This document shows, piece after piece, positions 1-6,842 of a stretch of DNA of 18,873 nt (within the stretch, counting starts at the first letter, position 1; every line of letters starts with the position of its first letter). The notes under the pieces are model-generated. The model was not told the origin of the DNA. It worked only from the letters and a program-made list of their open reading frames with translations, and made no database searches. The DNA comes from Microcaldota archaeon (GTDB taxonomy: Archaea > Micrarchaeota > Micrarchaeia > CAILAH01). The stretch lies in assembly GCA_026419815.1 (NCBI GenBank), contig JAOAKR010000007.1, forward strand, positions 1-18,873. The letters are read 5' to 3'. Both the position numbers and the translations under genes were made by a program.

Positions 1-1
1 G

Positions 2-1426
2 CTCAGGGCAGTTGAGCTTGACCAGGTTGAGGACGGAAAGGTCACAATTGTGGGCACTGATGCAGACGCAAGGTATCAAAAAGGCGGTCAGATGCCGCTT
101 GGCATCTATGTAGAGGTTGCAGGCCGCAAGATGCAGAAGGACTTTGAGCAGATTGAGATAAGCGAGGAGGATGAGAAGGCAATAAAGGAGCTGGCGCGTG
201 ACCCGCAGATAATACGCAGGATTGCACACTCAATCGCATCAGGCATATATGGCCACGAGAAGATTAAGGAGGCCTTGTGCCTGCAGTTGTTCGGTGGCAC
301 GCGCGATAAGGTGCTGCCCGGCGGCGCGCCCATAAGGAATGACATACACCTGCTCCTGATTGGCGACCCGGGCGCAGCAAAGTCAAGGATACTGCAATAC
401 GTGACTGAGGTTGCGCCTAAAAGCGTTTATGTGAGCGGGAAATCAGTTACCGGTGTCGGCCTGACAGCGAGTGCAGAGAAGGATGAGCTTGGGGACGGCG
501 GCTGGGTGCTCAAGGCGGGCGCGCTCGTCCTCGCATCAGGGGGCATTGCAGCGATTGATGAGTTTGATAAGATAGATGACAATGAGCGTGCAGCACTGCA
601 CGAGGCGATGGAGACCCAGACGGTAAGCGTTGCAAAGGCGGGCATTGTTGCAAAGTTCAGGACAAAGACGGCAATAATAGCGGCTGCAAACCCTAAGTAT
701 GGCAGGTTCGACCCGACCCAATACCCTGCGGAGCAGTTTGACATCCCGCCAACCATACTCAGCAGGTTTGACCTGATATTCCCGATATTTGACGTGCTTG
801 ACGAGGAAAGGGATAGGGAATTGGCGAGGCACATACTTAATGCGCACGCAAGCGTGGCTGAGAAAAAGGAGGATGAGAAGGTTATACCACGCGATATGCT
901 GCGCAAGTACATCGCATACGCACGCAAGAACATCTCGCCAACACTCACCGCAGCCGCAATGGATAGGATACAGGAATACTATGTACAGATGAGGAAGCTT
1001 GGCAAGAGCCAGGGCGCTGTCCCAGTGACTGCAAGGCAGATTGAGGGCCTTATCAGGATGAGTGAGGCGGCCGCAAAGGCGCGGCTGAGCCAATCGGTTG
1101 AGGTTGAGGATGCTGAGCGCGCAATCAAGCTGTTTGACTATTCGCTGCACCAGATTGCGATGGATGCAACCACTGGCAAGCTTGACATTGACATAATCGC
1201 CACGGGCCAGCCAAAAGCGAAAACCGAAAAGTTCGTGCTCATTATGAACATCATCAAGAGCCTCGCCGCCAAGTATGACATGATTGATGTGAATGAGATA
1301 AAGAGCGCGGCACGCGAGTTCAACCTTGATGATAATGAGACCGCCCGGATCATAGAAGCGCTCAGGGACAAGGGCGAGATATACATACCAAAGAATGGCT
1401 TTGTCAAGCCTGTTGATAGGAAATAG
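2..1426 (+). CDS. mcm: MCM replicative DNA helicase, 5'-truncated
   Basis: This is the replicative helicase that unwinds DNA 3'-5' as a hexameric ring at the archaeal fork. The frame is open to the window edge (it begins LRAVELDQVEDG), so the N-terminal domain with its zinc site is missing and the internal GTG at 50 is not a real start. Visible motifs are Walker A GDPGAAKS (about nt 362-385), Walker B AAIDEFDKI (about 547-573), sensor 1 AAANPKYGRFD (about 685) and the arginine-finger motif SRFDLIF (about 761). A C-terminal winged helix follows (about 1230-1420, ending GEIYIPKNGFVKPVDRK). I see no intein in the ATPase core. The next gene downstream has its own promoter, so mcm probably ends its transcript here. 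The family assignment is secure. Confidence 0.97.
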   Translation, partial: LRAVELDQVEDGKVTIVGTDADARYQKGGQMPLGIYVEVAGRKMQKDFEQIEISEEDEKAIKELARDPQIIRRIAHSIASGIYGHEKIKEALCLQLFGGTRDKVLPGGAPIRNDIHLLLIGDPGAAKSRILQYVTEVAPKSVYVSGKSVTGVGLTASAEKDELGDGGWVLKAGALVLASGGIAAIDEFDKIDDNERAALHEAMETQTVSVAKAGIVAKFRTKTAIIAAANPKYGRFDPTQYPAEQFDIPPTILSRFDLIFPIFDVLDEERDRELARHILNAHASVAEKKEDEKVIPRDMLRKYIAYARKNISPTLTAAAMDRIQEYYVQMRKLGKSQGAVPVTARQIEGLIRMSEAAAKARLSQSVEVEDAERAIKLFDYSLHQIAMDATTGKLDIDIIATGQPKAKTEKFVLIMNIIKSLAAKYDMIDVNEIKSAAREFNLDDNETARIIEALRDKGEIYIPKNGFVKPVDRK

Positions 1427-1513
1427 GGTGAGGCCCCGCCATATTGCATCACCTCGGATTTGGACAATGGCAGGCACTCTGCTTTCCTTTGGGATCCTGC
1501 GGCATTGCTTCCC

Positions 1514-1690
1514 AAGATGGCACAATCAAAGGTTAGTGGAGTATATCCGCATTGTGTGATTGCTCATAAAAGGCACAATCAAGGGTCGGGGGATATCAGT
1601 AGTGCTGTGCAAATCTCAAAAGAGGCCAAACTAAATGAAATGATACTCCTGCACCTGTGACTGTCCATAAAAGAGGCACAACCCATTGCA
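1514..1690. repeat. Degenerate tandem repeat, period about 52 nt, in the mcm downstream gap
   Basis: The gap from 1427 to 1721 has no convincing gene. It contains copies of a motif close to CATAAAAGAGGCACAATCAA. The GGC of successive copies lies at 1519, 1572, 1624 and 1675, so the spacing is 53, 52 and 51 nt. The parts between copies also resemble each other: ATATC-like at about 1543, 1592 and 1642, then GTG-rich, then CTCA/CCATAAAA. A weaker copy may start near 1473. The last copy runs into the promoter of the next gene. Function is unknown; it could be a decayed tandem array, a regulator-binding array or part of an untranslated RNA. Confidence 0.5.
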
Positions 1691-1692
1691 GC

Positions 1693-1700
1693 TTATATAA
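1693..1700 (+). promoter_or_regulatory. TATA box of the presenilin-type protease gene
   Basis: The sequence TTATATAA is centred about 26 nt upstream of the ATG at 1722, the usual archaeal TATA-to-start-site distance. It predicts a leaderless transcript and argues against the in-frame ATG at 1701, which abuts the TATA box. Confidence 0.7.
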
Positions 1701-1721
1701 ATGCAATTGCATATATGGGCG

Positions 1722-2594
1722 ATGAAAACCGTGCTCAGGCTCCTTGCACTGTTCATCGCGGCGCAGGCCATAGGCGCAGCAGCTGCACTCCCGTACCTTG
1801 AATTTGGCTCTCCGGTCACTTATATGGGCTACGGAATTGACGACCTGTTCTTCATCATTGTAGGCATAGCGTTTGCAGTTCTGTTTATGCTTGCAGTGGT
1901 AAAGTTCTATAAGGGCGAGCTGCTCTTCCGCGTGATGGAGCTTGTGGTTGTGGCATCTGCAACGTTCATCGTCTTTTACGGGCTCGGCACATACCTCGGG
2001 CTTGGGGAGGCGCCGGCGGCGCTGGTCGCGCTGGCAGTTGCGCTGTCAAAGCTCTTGTGGCCCGGCGCGCGCAACATCACCGCAACTCTCTCAAGCGCCG
2101 GCGTCGCAATAATGTTCGCGATGTTCCTCTCCTTCCTTGAGGCCATCATCTTCCTGATAATTATGAGCGTATATGACTATGTTGCGGTGTTCATCACTCG
2201 GCATATGGTCACGCTTGCCAATGAATTTGGCAGGCACAATATGTCCTTCTCAGTTGCAGCGCAGGAGAAGCACCTACGCATCTCAGAGGCGGTTGACTCG
2301 CGGGGCAGGGTGCGCCAGGTGCTCCAGGAGAAGACTGAGCGCCTTGAACTTGGCACGGGCGATATAGCGCTCCCGCTGGCATTCAATCTCATTGTGCTCA
2401 AGGATATGCTGGTTTACGGCACCGGGCCGGCGCTTGCAGCATTCCTAGTTGTTGGGGTATTCTCCGCAATTGCTCTTGCACTGGTGCTCGCATACGTCCG
2501 CATAAACCGCGTGTTCCTGCCCGCACTGCCACCCATACTGTTAGGCACAATCACAGGGTATATGCTGGGCTATGTGAGCGGGATAATTTACTGA
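1722..2594 (+). CDS. Presenilin-type (A22 family) intramembrane aspartyl protease
   Basis: This 290-residue multi-pass membrane protein carries the hallmarks of archaeal presenilin/signal-peptide-peptidase homologues: SVYDYVAVF with Asp152, LGTGDIALP with Asp214 (the GxGD motif), and FLPALPP at 266-271 (the PAL motif). The two aspartates sit on neighbouring helices and would cleave substrates within the membrane. About nine hydrophobic segments are visible, with a charged loop at about 170-210 between the catalytic helices. I chose the ATG at 1722, not 1701, because the protein then starts MKTVLRLLALFIAAQ and is leaderless behind a well-placed TATA box. It converges with the minus-strand gene ending at 2620. 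Substrates cannot be inferred from this context. Confidence 0.9.
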   Translation: MKTVLRLLALFIAAQAIGAAAALPYLEFGSPVTYMGYGIDDLFFIIVGIAFAVLFMLAVVKFYKGELLFRVMELVVVASATFIVFYGLGTYLGLGEAPAALVALAVALSKLLWPGARNITATLSSAGVAIMFAMFLSFLEAIIFLIIMSVYDYVAVFITRHMVTLANEFGRHNMSFSVAAQEKHLRISEAVDSRGRVRQVLQEKTERLELGTGDIALPLAFNLIVLKDMLVYGTGPALAAFLVVGVFSAIALALVLAYVRINRVFLPALPPILLGTITGYMLGYVSGIIY

Positions 2595-2619
2595 TTAAAA
2601 GGGAAAATAAGCTGTAAAA

Positions 2620-3039
2620 TTATGCACGGCCCTTTGTTGCCGCCGCACCACCTTTCGTTGACACCTCAATCCTCGGCGGGACGAGCGGGGGCGCAAGGTT
2701 TATTGCACGGGCAACGAATACTCCGTTAACCCCTGAAGTGAAATTTATCAGGTTCAGGAGCGGCTGTGCAATCTCAGGGGATATTTTCTTCTCCATCCTC
2801 CACCCTTCCTCAACCTTCTTTGCGCCAGCAACCGTATCCTTTGCGTATACGGTGCCCCCTATTTTTAGGTAGCCAACATTGTCAGCATAATTCACCGTGT
2901 ACGTGAAGTCTATTGCAAAATCATCATTGACCGCCTTTATGTCGTCAATGTTTATGTTTATGTTCAGGCCGCTTATCGCGGTGTCCTTCTCCCGCTTTGC
3001 CTCAACATAATTCAGCTTTACTCCCCTAAACTCTACCAT
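2620..3039 (-). CDS. Small beta-rich conserved archaeal protein, possibly SecB-like
   Basis: This 139-residue soluble protein has no signal peptide. It begins MVEFRGVKLNYVEAKRE, alternates beta-like segments (about residues 20-80, including FAIDFTYTVNYADN and GYLKIGGTVYAK), and ends with helices and a proline motif NLAPPLVPPRIE. The pattern resembles short archaeal proteins sometimes annotated as SecB-like export chaperones. That is recalled from family pattern and is weak. The frame also opens at an ATG at 3069, but the TATA element at 3075-3084 would place transcription near 3053. A GAGGTG Shine-Dalgarno six nucleotides before the ATG at 3039 supports the shorter form. It lies downstream of the glutamine-synthetase-like gene on the same strand, with its own promoter. 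Confidence 0.65.
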   Translation of the reverse strand: MVEFRGVKLNYVEAKREKDTAISGLNININIDDIKAVNDDFAIDFTYTVNYADNVGYLKIGGTVYAKDTVAGAKKVEEGWRMEKKISPEIAQPLLNLINFTSGVNGVFVARAINLAPPLVPPRIEVSTKGGAAATKGRA

Positions 3040-3074
3040 CCATAGCACCTCATCGCATATTCCTACCATATGAA

Positions 3075-3084
3075 AATATATTAA
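3075..3084 (-). promoter_or_regulatory. TATA box for the small beta-rich gene
   Basis: The palindromic AATATATTAA lies in the short gap between the end of the glutamine-synthetase-like gene and the next start. It is centred about 40 nt upstream of the ATG at 3039, leaving a short leader that contains the GAGGTG ribosome-binding site. Confidence 0.5.
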
Positions 3085-4365
3085 CTAAACGTTTTGGTAG
3101 CGTGACACCTCAAACGAAGTCATACGTGAGGACTGCTCCTTTATCTCGCGCTCCTTGAGCTCTATGTATGCGTGGACGAAGTCCTCACCGAGCACTGGCG
3201 CCAGGAACTCGCTGTCGCTCATAAGCGCGCTGAGAGCCTCGGCAAGCGAGCGCGGCGGGGCAACGTCCTTGCTGTCGTCAAACGCAAGCTTCTTTGAGAT
3301 GCCGTCAGCACCTGCGGCTAAAAGCGCTGCGTATGCGACATAGGGGTTCAGCGACGGGTCTGCAAGCCGGTACTCTATGCGCTTGTCAACCTCACCCCTA
3401 ATTGCTTTTGGCACCTTAACGATACCATCAAGCGCGCGCATCCTGTCAATGTGCACCTGCTCCTTGTATGACGCTGTTGAGGGCAGCATAAACGCGCTCA
3501 GTGCGCGCGCGTGGTCCGCCAGGCCGGCCATAAAGTAGCTGCCGTCCTTTGACAGGCGCTCGCCGCTCATATCCAGGAAAACGTTCTCATCTGACTTCCA
3601 GGCGCTTATGCTCACGTGCGCCTTGCTCATCGGCTCCTCGTTCATAAGCTTGGGCGCAAACGACGCAATCGCGCCGACAAGCATTGCTGAATTCTTCGCC
3701 AAATGCTTAATCGTAACGAAGTCGTCCGCAGCCTTCAGCAGTGGTGCAGGCGCAAGCGCGACCTCGTGCTGCATCCTGCCCTTCTCGTGGTGCATTGAGT
3801 ATACCTCCACACCGGTAAGGTCTGCATAATCGCCCACCTGCAGGCGCACCGCACGGCCTATATCTCCGTTCATCGTCTGGAACCTGCGCATTCCCTTCTC
3901 AAACTCGCCGTCATACTGGCTCATCGTGAGCTCACGCGAGTCAAAATACGCACCGTAGCTGAACTTGGACGCATCTGTAAGCAGCGAGTCAAGCAGGTAA
4001 TAGTCAAGCTCTGCGCCTATGCGGAATGCCAGCTTAAGCTTTTGCTCAAGCGCCTGCGCTTTCTTGAGCATTGTGCGCGGGTCGTTTTGGGCGTTTGTGC
4101 TTGCAATGAGCCGGACGGAGCTGGGTTCCCAAGGGATAACTGCGAATGTTGATGGGTCAGGGGTGAGCACCACGTCATCGCCATATTCGTAAAGCACCGA
4201 GTTGCGGTCCACCGTAATAACGCCTTCCTTGAACGACTGGACTTCAAGCATCCTTGCAGGTATTGTTATGCTCTTGAAGTGGCCAAGCATATCAGTATAC
4301 TGCACATCAACCCACCTGTAGCGGTCGGCATTTATGCGCTCAATAACCTTTGTTGCATCGGACAT
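3085..4365 (-). CDS. Divergent glutamine-synthetase-family protein
   Basis: This 426-residue protein has the glutamine synthetase fold: N-terminal VDVQYTDMLGHFKSITIPA (about 19-37), AELD (118-121), MHHEKGRMQHE (191-201), SKAHVSIS (247-254), RIEYRLADPSLNPYVAY (329-345) and a C-terminal helix ending EVSRYQNV. Several catalytic signatures differ. The usual metal-binding ExE is ELD, GxHVHxS has become AHVSIS, and the YKR motif is YKE (300-302). The segment expected to hold the flap glutamate (GYEAP) and NRS is replaced by a shorter VHIDRMRALDG stretch. It may be a relative acting on another amine, a regulatory homologue, or an inactive one. The start at 4365 follows an AGAGGGTG ribosome-binding site and TATA box; the longer frame up to 4608 runs through that promoter and the neighbouring gene. 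Confidence 0.85.
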   Translation of the reverse strand: MSDATKVIERINADRYRWVDVQYTDMLGHFKSITIPARMLEVQSFKEGVITVDRNSVLYEYGDDVVLTPDPSTFAVIPWEPSSVRLIASTNAQNDPRTMLKKAQALEQKLKLAFRIGAELDYYLLDSLLTDASKFSYGAYFDSRELTMSQYDGEFEKGMRRFQTMNGDIGRAVRLQVGDYADLTGVEVYSMHHEKGRMQHEVALAPAPLLKAADDFVTIKHLAKNSAMLVGAIASFAPKLMNEEPMSKAHVSISAWKSDENVFLDMSGERLSKDGSYFMAGLADHARALSAFMLPSTASYKEQVHIDRMRALDGIVKVPKAIRGEVDKRIEYRLADPSLNPYVAYAALLAAGADGISKKLAFDDSKDVAPPRSLAEALSALMSDSEFLAPVLGEDFVHAYIELKEREIKEQSSRMTSFEVSRYQNV

Positions 4366-4400
4366 TTTCACACCCTCTGAGATAAAGGATAGGTAGAATA

Positions 4401-4408
4401 ATTTATAA
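4401..4408. promoter_or_regulatory. Shared TATA element between divergent genes
   Basis: ATTTATAA reads as a TATA box on both strands (AATTTATAAG forward, CTTATAAATT reverse). It lies about 39 nt from the minus-strand start at 4365 and about 43 nt from the plus-strand start at 4448. Each start has a Shine-Dalgarno (AGAGGGTG and GCGAGGG), consistent with short leaders on both sides. No second TATA box is obvious in the gap. Confidence 0.5.
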
Positions 4409-4447
4409 GGGTTACAGGGCTCAATAAGGAAAGTCCAGCGAGGGAAA

Positions 4448-4639
4448 ATGATGATAAGAAGGTGCGAACGTTGTGGCTCTGAAACCCACCTGCTTGAGAA
4501 GTGCAGCTTCTGCGGAAAATATGTGTGCAGGCAGTGCGAGCACGCCGCCAAGAGGGTAAAGAAAGTCACGCGCGTAGTGATATGCAAGGGATGCTTCGGA
4601 GACACCAAAAAGATGAAGGAATACGAGAATTGGAAATGA
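4448..4639 (+). CDS. Small eight-cysteine zinc-binding protein, FYVE/B-box-like spacing
   Basis: This 63-residue basic protein has four CxxC knuckles: C6/C9, C19/C22, C27/C30 and C46/C49, spaced C-x2-C-x9-C-x2-C-x4-C-x2-C-x15-C-x2-C. This is the order expected of a two-zinc cross-brace finger such as FYVE, or of two tandem ribbons. It lacks the basic RRHHCR patch typical of lipid-binding FYVE domains. The C-terminus (GDTKKMKEYENWK) is charged. Two ATGs stand in tandem at 4448 and 4451; a GAGGG ribosome-binding site is three to four bases upstream. It is transcribed divergently from the glutamine-synthetase-like gene, and tRNA-Phe follows 60 nt downstream. The partner is unknown. Confidence 0.75.
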   Translation: MMIRRCERCGSETHLLEKCSFCGKYVCRQCEHAAKRVKKVTRVVICKGCFGDTKKMKEYENWK

Positions 4640-4699
4640 GCGCCCGCCCATAATGGCCGGTATTTGCTTGGGTTGCGAAGGGGCCAGCAGGCTCCTTCG

Positions 4700-4773
4700 G
4701 CCGCAGTAGCTCAGCCTGGAAGAGCACTCGGCTGAAGACCGAGGTGTCGGTGGTTCAAATCCGCCCTGCGGCA
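4700..4773 (+). tRNA. tRNA-Phe (anticodon GAA)
   Basis: The full cloverleaf can be folded by eye. The acceptor stem is GCCGCAG (4700-4706) with CTGCGGC (4766-4772), and the discriminator base is A4773. The D stem is GCTC/GAGC, the anticodon stem CTCGG/CCGAG with loop CTGAAGA (anticodon GAA at 4734-4736), the variable loop GTGTC, and the T stem GGTGG/CCGCC with loop TTCAAAT. There is no encoded CCA and no intron. A run of six T follows at 4778. No clear TATA box is visible upstream, so it may be read through from the zinc-protein gene. It lies 380 nt from the end of pheT. Confidence 0.96.
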
Positions 4774-4777
4774 CTTA

Positions 4778-4783
4778 TTTTTT
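4778..4783 (+). terminator. Oligo-T terminator after tRNA-Phe
   Basis: TTTTTT starts five nucleotides after the discriminator base, a typical archaeal tRNA termination signal. It overlaps the TATA element of the next gene. Confidence 0.5.
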
Positions 4784-4787
4784 AAAT
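4780..4787 (+). promoter_or_regulatory. TATA box for the coiled-coil gene
   Basis: TTTAAATA is centred about 24-25 nt before the ATG at 4808, predicting a leaderless or nearly leaderless transcript. No Shine-Dalgarno is visible ahead of that ATG. Confidence 0.5.
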
Positions 4788-4807
4788 ATGCACTGAGATA
4801 TCAAGTT

Positions 4808-5122
4808 ATGGCCACCATAGATGACTTATACGCCAAGCTTGAGAGGATTGAGCGCAGGCTTGACAGGATTGAGGGGAGGCTCGCATCACAGCCGATTGTG
4901 CGCCCCGCTGACAGGCAGGTGGCGTATGTGCAAAGGCCCGGCCCTGAGCCGGCACAGCGGGAGGCCATACAAGTGCAACGCCGGGTTGAGCCGCTGCGCC
5001 CCGCAGTGCCTGAGAGCAAGGAGGACAGGCAGGCGAGGGAGATTGTGGACCACATAGTCAAGGAGGAGAAGGTTGGCCTCAAAGAGCTGAAATACTTGCT
5101 CGGCTTCACCGACGAGAAATAG
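4808..5122 (+). CDS. Small coiled-coil protein with Pro/Gln-rich linker
   Basis: I do not recognise this 104-residue protein. Residues 1-27 (LYAKLERIERRLDRIEGRLA) form a heptad-like amphipathic coil. Residues about 28-68 are a low-complexity linker rich in Pro, Arg and Gln. Residues about 70-104 (from KEDRQAREIVDHIVKEEKVG to LLGFTDEK) look like a compact helical domain. There is no signal peptide or membrane segment. The start is leaderless behind the TATA box at 4780. It converges with pheT, with 30 nt between the stops. The layout is reversed in the protein at 17737-18180. It may be an oligomeric adaptor, but no function can be assigned. Confidence 0.65.
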   Translation: MATIDDLYAKLERIERRLDRIEGRLASQPIVRPADRQVAYVQRPGPEPAQREAIQVQRRVEPLRPAVPESKEDRQAREIVDHIVKEEKVGLKELKYLLGFTDEK

Positions 5123-5152
5123 CGCGCCCTCTTTTGAATGCCAATATTATTT

Positions 5153-6838
5153 TCAGGCATCCCTCTTTTCCTTGTGTGAAAACAATGGCTTTAGGCCAAT
5201 CTCAAAGGATGCCACGGGCACGAGCAGGCCAAACGCGTCAAGCACTTGCGGGTGGACCTCACCTATAAACCCAACTGGCTTGCCGCCAACAATTATGTCC
5301 CCTGCACGGCCCGCAATCAGGAAACCGTGGCTTGCAGGCTTAACTTCATACTCAACACCCAATATGCCCATAAGCGTGTCAAGTGTCTCCTTGATTTTGG
5401 TGTAGTTGGTGCGCGGGCCGGCGATTGATGTGGACAGCCGCCATTCATTCTCGGGGTGCGCGCCATCTTTTGGCCGCACAACCATCCCAACCTCAAACAC
5501 CCGCTGGGGGTACTTGTTCTTCCTGTTGATATTGAGTGAAACCAAATGCTCGGGGAGTATCATTGTCCGCACCGAGTTAGTGCCCTGCTCTGCACTGTTG
5601 AGTATCCTGACGTATGCACCATCTTCGTGGCTGAGACCCATTTTCCTATACTGCGTATCCGTGGAGGTGAGCATATATGTGTAAAGCTCCTGGAACCCCA
5701 TGCCTCCCATTTGCCAACATACGGCCTCACGGAACTGCGAGAATGGCAAGTGCCCACCCACAGATGAGATGTTAGGATATTTTGGGGCTATATTGTTGTA
5801 CCCATACGCGCGTGCAATGTCATCCGCAATGTCAACATCGTGCCACACATCGCTCCTGAACGGCGGCACCTCAACCTGCACCTTACTCCCAACAATTTTT
5901 ACGGGGTTATACATCATTTTTGTGAGCAGAGGCAGCGCTTCCTTCGGCTTCAGGTTTATGCCTATGAGCCTGTTAACAAAACCAATGTCAATTTCATCAG
6001 TGTAATTTGAGAGGTCAAGCCGATACGTCTCATCAGGATACTCAACGGCCACTGATTCGGCCCTGCCGCCCATCTCAATTAGCGTAGTAACAACCACTTT
6101 GAGAACGTTGTCAAGATGTGTAAGGTTATGGCCCGAGCACTCAATAAACAGGTCCTGCCTGCCTTCGTGCACGTGGCCTACCTCCTCCGAATTTATTATA
6201 GGCGGCATGCTGAGCACCTTGCCTTCGGCATCCTCAAATATCGGGTAACGCTCGTGCCCCCTTAAGAGGTGCGCAAACTCTCTACCCTTCTCGTGCTTCT
6301 GCAAGATCTCAACACCGCTCATAACCTCTGAGAAGCCGAGCGGCGTGAACATTATCTTATCCGGAAGCTCAGCCCGGTACTTTATTGGGAACTTTATCCT
6401 TTCAAGGGGGTATATCCCAATTGCCGCCTTCTTACGCCTCCTGCCAAATGATTCGTGCATCTTCTCCTGCAGGCTGATTATCTCCTGGAGGGATTCCGCG
6501 TCAACATTAAGGCCACGGATGATTGCGGCGGCAGTCCGCGGGCGCACCCGTGATACGGACTTGTCAACCTTAACCGCAAGCTTGCCCCTTACGATCTCAT
6601 ACCTTATCGGCTTGTCATCCACCCCGAGGTAATACTTGATTGCGCGGGCAAGCCCCACGGCAGAGACCAAATCCAGCTTCTCAGCAGTTATCTCAATCTT
6701 AAGCTCAGGGTCCTTGTCCCCGGAAACATCCTTGATGTCCATCCCAAGGTCCATAAGCGCCGCCTGCAATTGCTGGGATGTAAGCCGCTTCCCGATATAC
6801 TTGTTGAGCGTGGACACTCTCGCGAAAACGTAGACCAT
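5153..6838 (-). CDS. pheT: Phenylalanyl-tRNA synthetase beta subunit
   Basis: This 561-residue subunit forms the alpha2-beta2 enzyme that charges tRNA-Phe. It has the short archaeal/eukaryotic form: N-terminal B1-like part (VYVFARVSTLNKYIG), the B3/B4 region with FGRRRKKAAIGIYPLERIKF and FTPLGFSEVMSG, the B5 region with VEVPPFRSDVWHDVDIADDI and ARAYGYNNI, and a catalytic-like domain (about 380-555) with SVRTMILPEHLVSLNINRKN and GFIGEVHPQVLDAFG. The N-terminal EMAP/tRNA-binding extension of bacterial PheT is absent, as normal for archaea. The frame could also start at GTG 6841, but ATG 6838 is better spaced from GGTGAT (6848-6843), which overlaps the pheS stop. The genes are therefore translationally coupled in one operon. 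Confidence 0.96.
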   Translation of the reverse strand: MVYVFARVSTLNKYIGKRLTSQQLQAALMDLGMDIKDVSGDKDPELKIEITAEKLDLVSAVGLARAIKYYLGVDDKPIRYEIVRGKLAVKVDKSVSRVRPRTAAAIIRGLNVDAESLQEIISLQEKMHESFGRRRKKAAIGIYPLERIKFPIKYRAELPDKIMFTPLGFSEVMSGVEILQKHEKGREFAHLLRGHERYPIFEDAEGKVLSMPPIINSEEVGHVHEGRQDLFIECSGHNLTHLDNVLKVVVTTLIEMGGRAESVAVEYPDETYRLDLSNYTDEIDIGFVNRLIGINLKPKEALPLLTKMMYNPVKIVGSKVQVEVPPFRSDVWHDVDIADDIARAYGYNNIAPKYPNISSVGGHLPFSQFREAVCWQMGGMGFQELYTYMLTSTDTQYRKMGLSHEDGAYVRILNSAEQGTNSVRTMILPEHLVSLNINRKNKYPQRVFEVGMVVRPKDGAHPENEWRLSTSIAGPRTNYTKIKETLDTLMGILGVEYEVKPASHGFLIAGRAGDIIVGGKPVGFIGEVHPQVLDAFGLLVPVASFEIGLKPLFSHKEKRDA

Positions 6839-6842
6839 CACA

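Noticed and set aside
2..1426. Possible intein in MCM
   Set aside because: Walker A, Walker B, sensor 1 and arginine-finger segments are contiguous with normal spacing, leaving no room for an intein in the visible part.
536..1525. Long minus-strand open frame (329 codons) opposite mcm
   Set aside because: It is antisense to conserved helicase motifs, its product is rich in Cys, Arg and Leu without domain logic, and it has no promoter. It is a by-product of mcm codon usage.
1460..1660. 66-codon plus-strand frame in the mcm downstream gap
   Set aside because: It runs through the tandem repeat, has no ribosome-binding site or TATA box at a suitable distance, and its product has no recognisable composition.
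1514..1690. Possible mini-CRISPR array
   Set aside because: The repeats diverge too much between copies, the intervening segments resemble each other instead of being unique spacers, and no cas gene is nearby.
4366..4608. 81-codon N-terminal extension of the glutamine-synthetase-like frame
   Set aside because: It crosses the TATA box and ribosome-binding site and lies antisense to the eight-cysteine protein; the family N-terminus begins near 4365.
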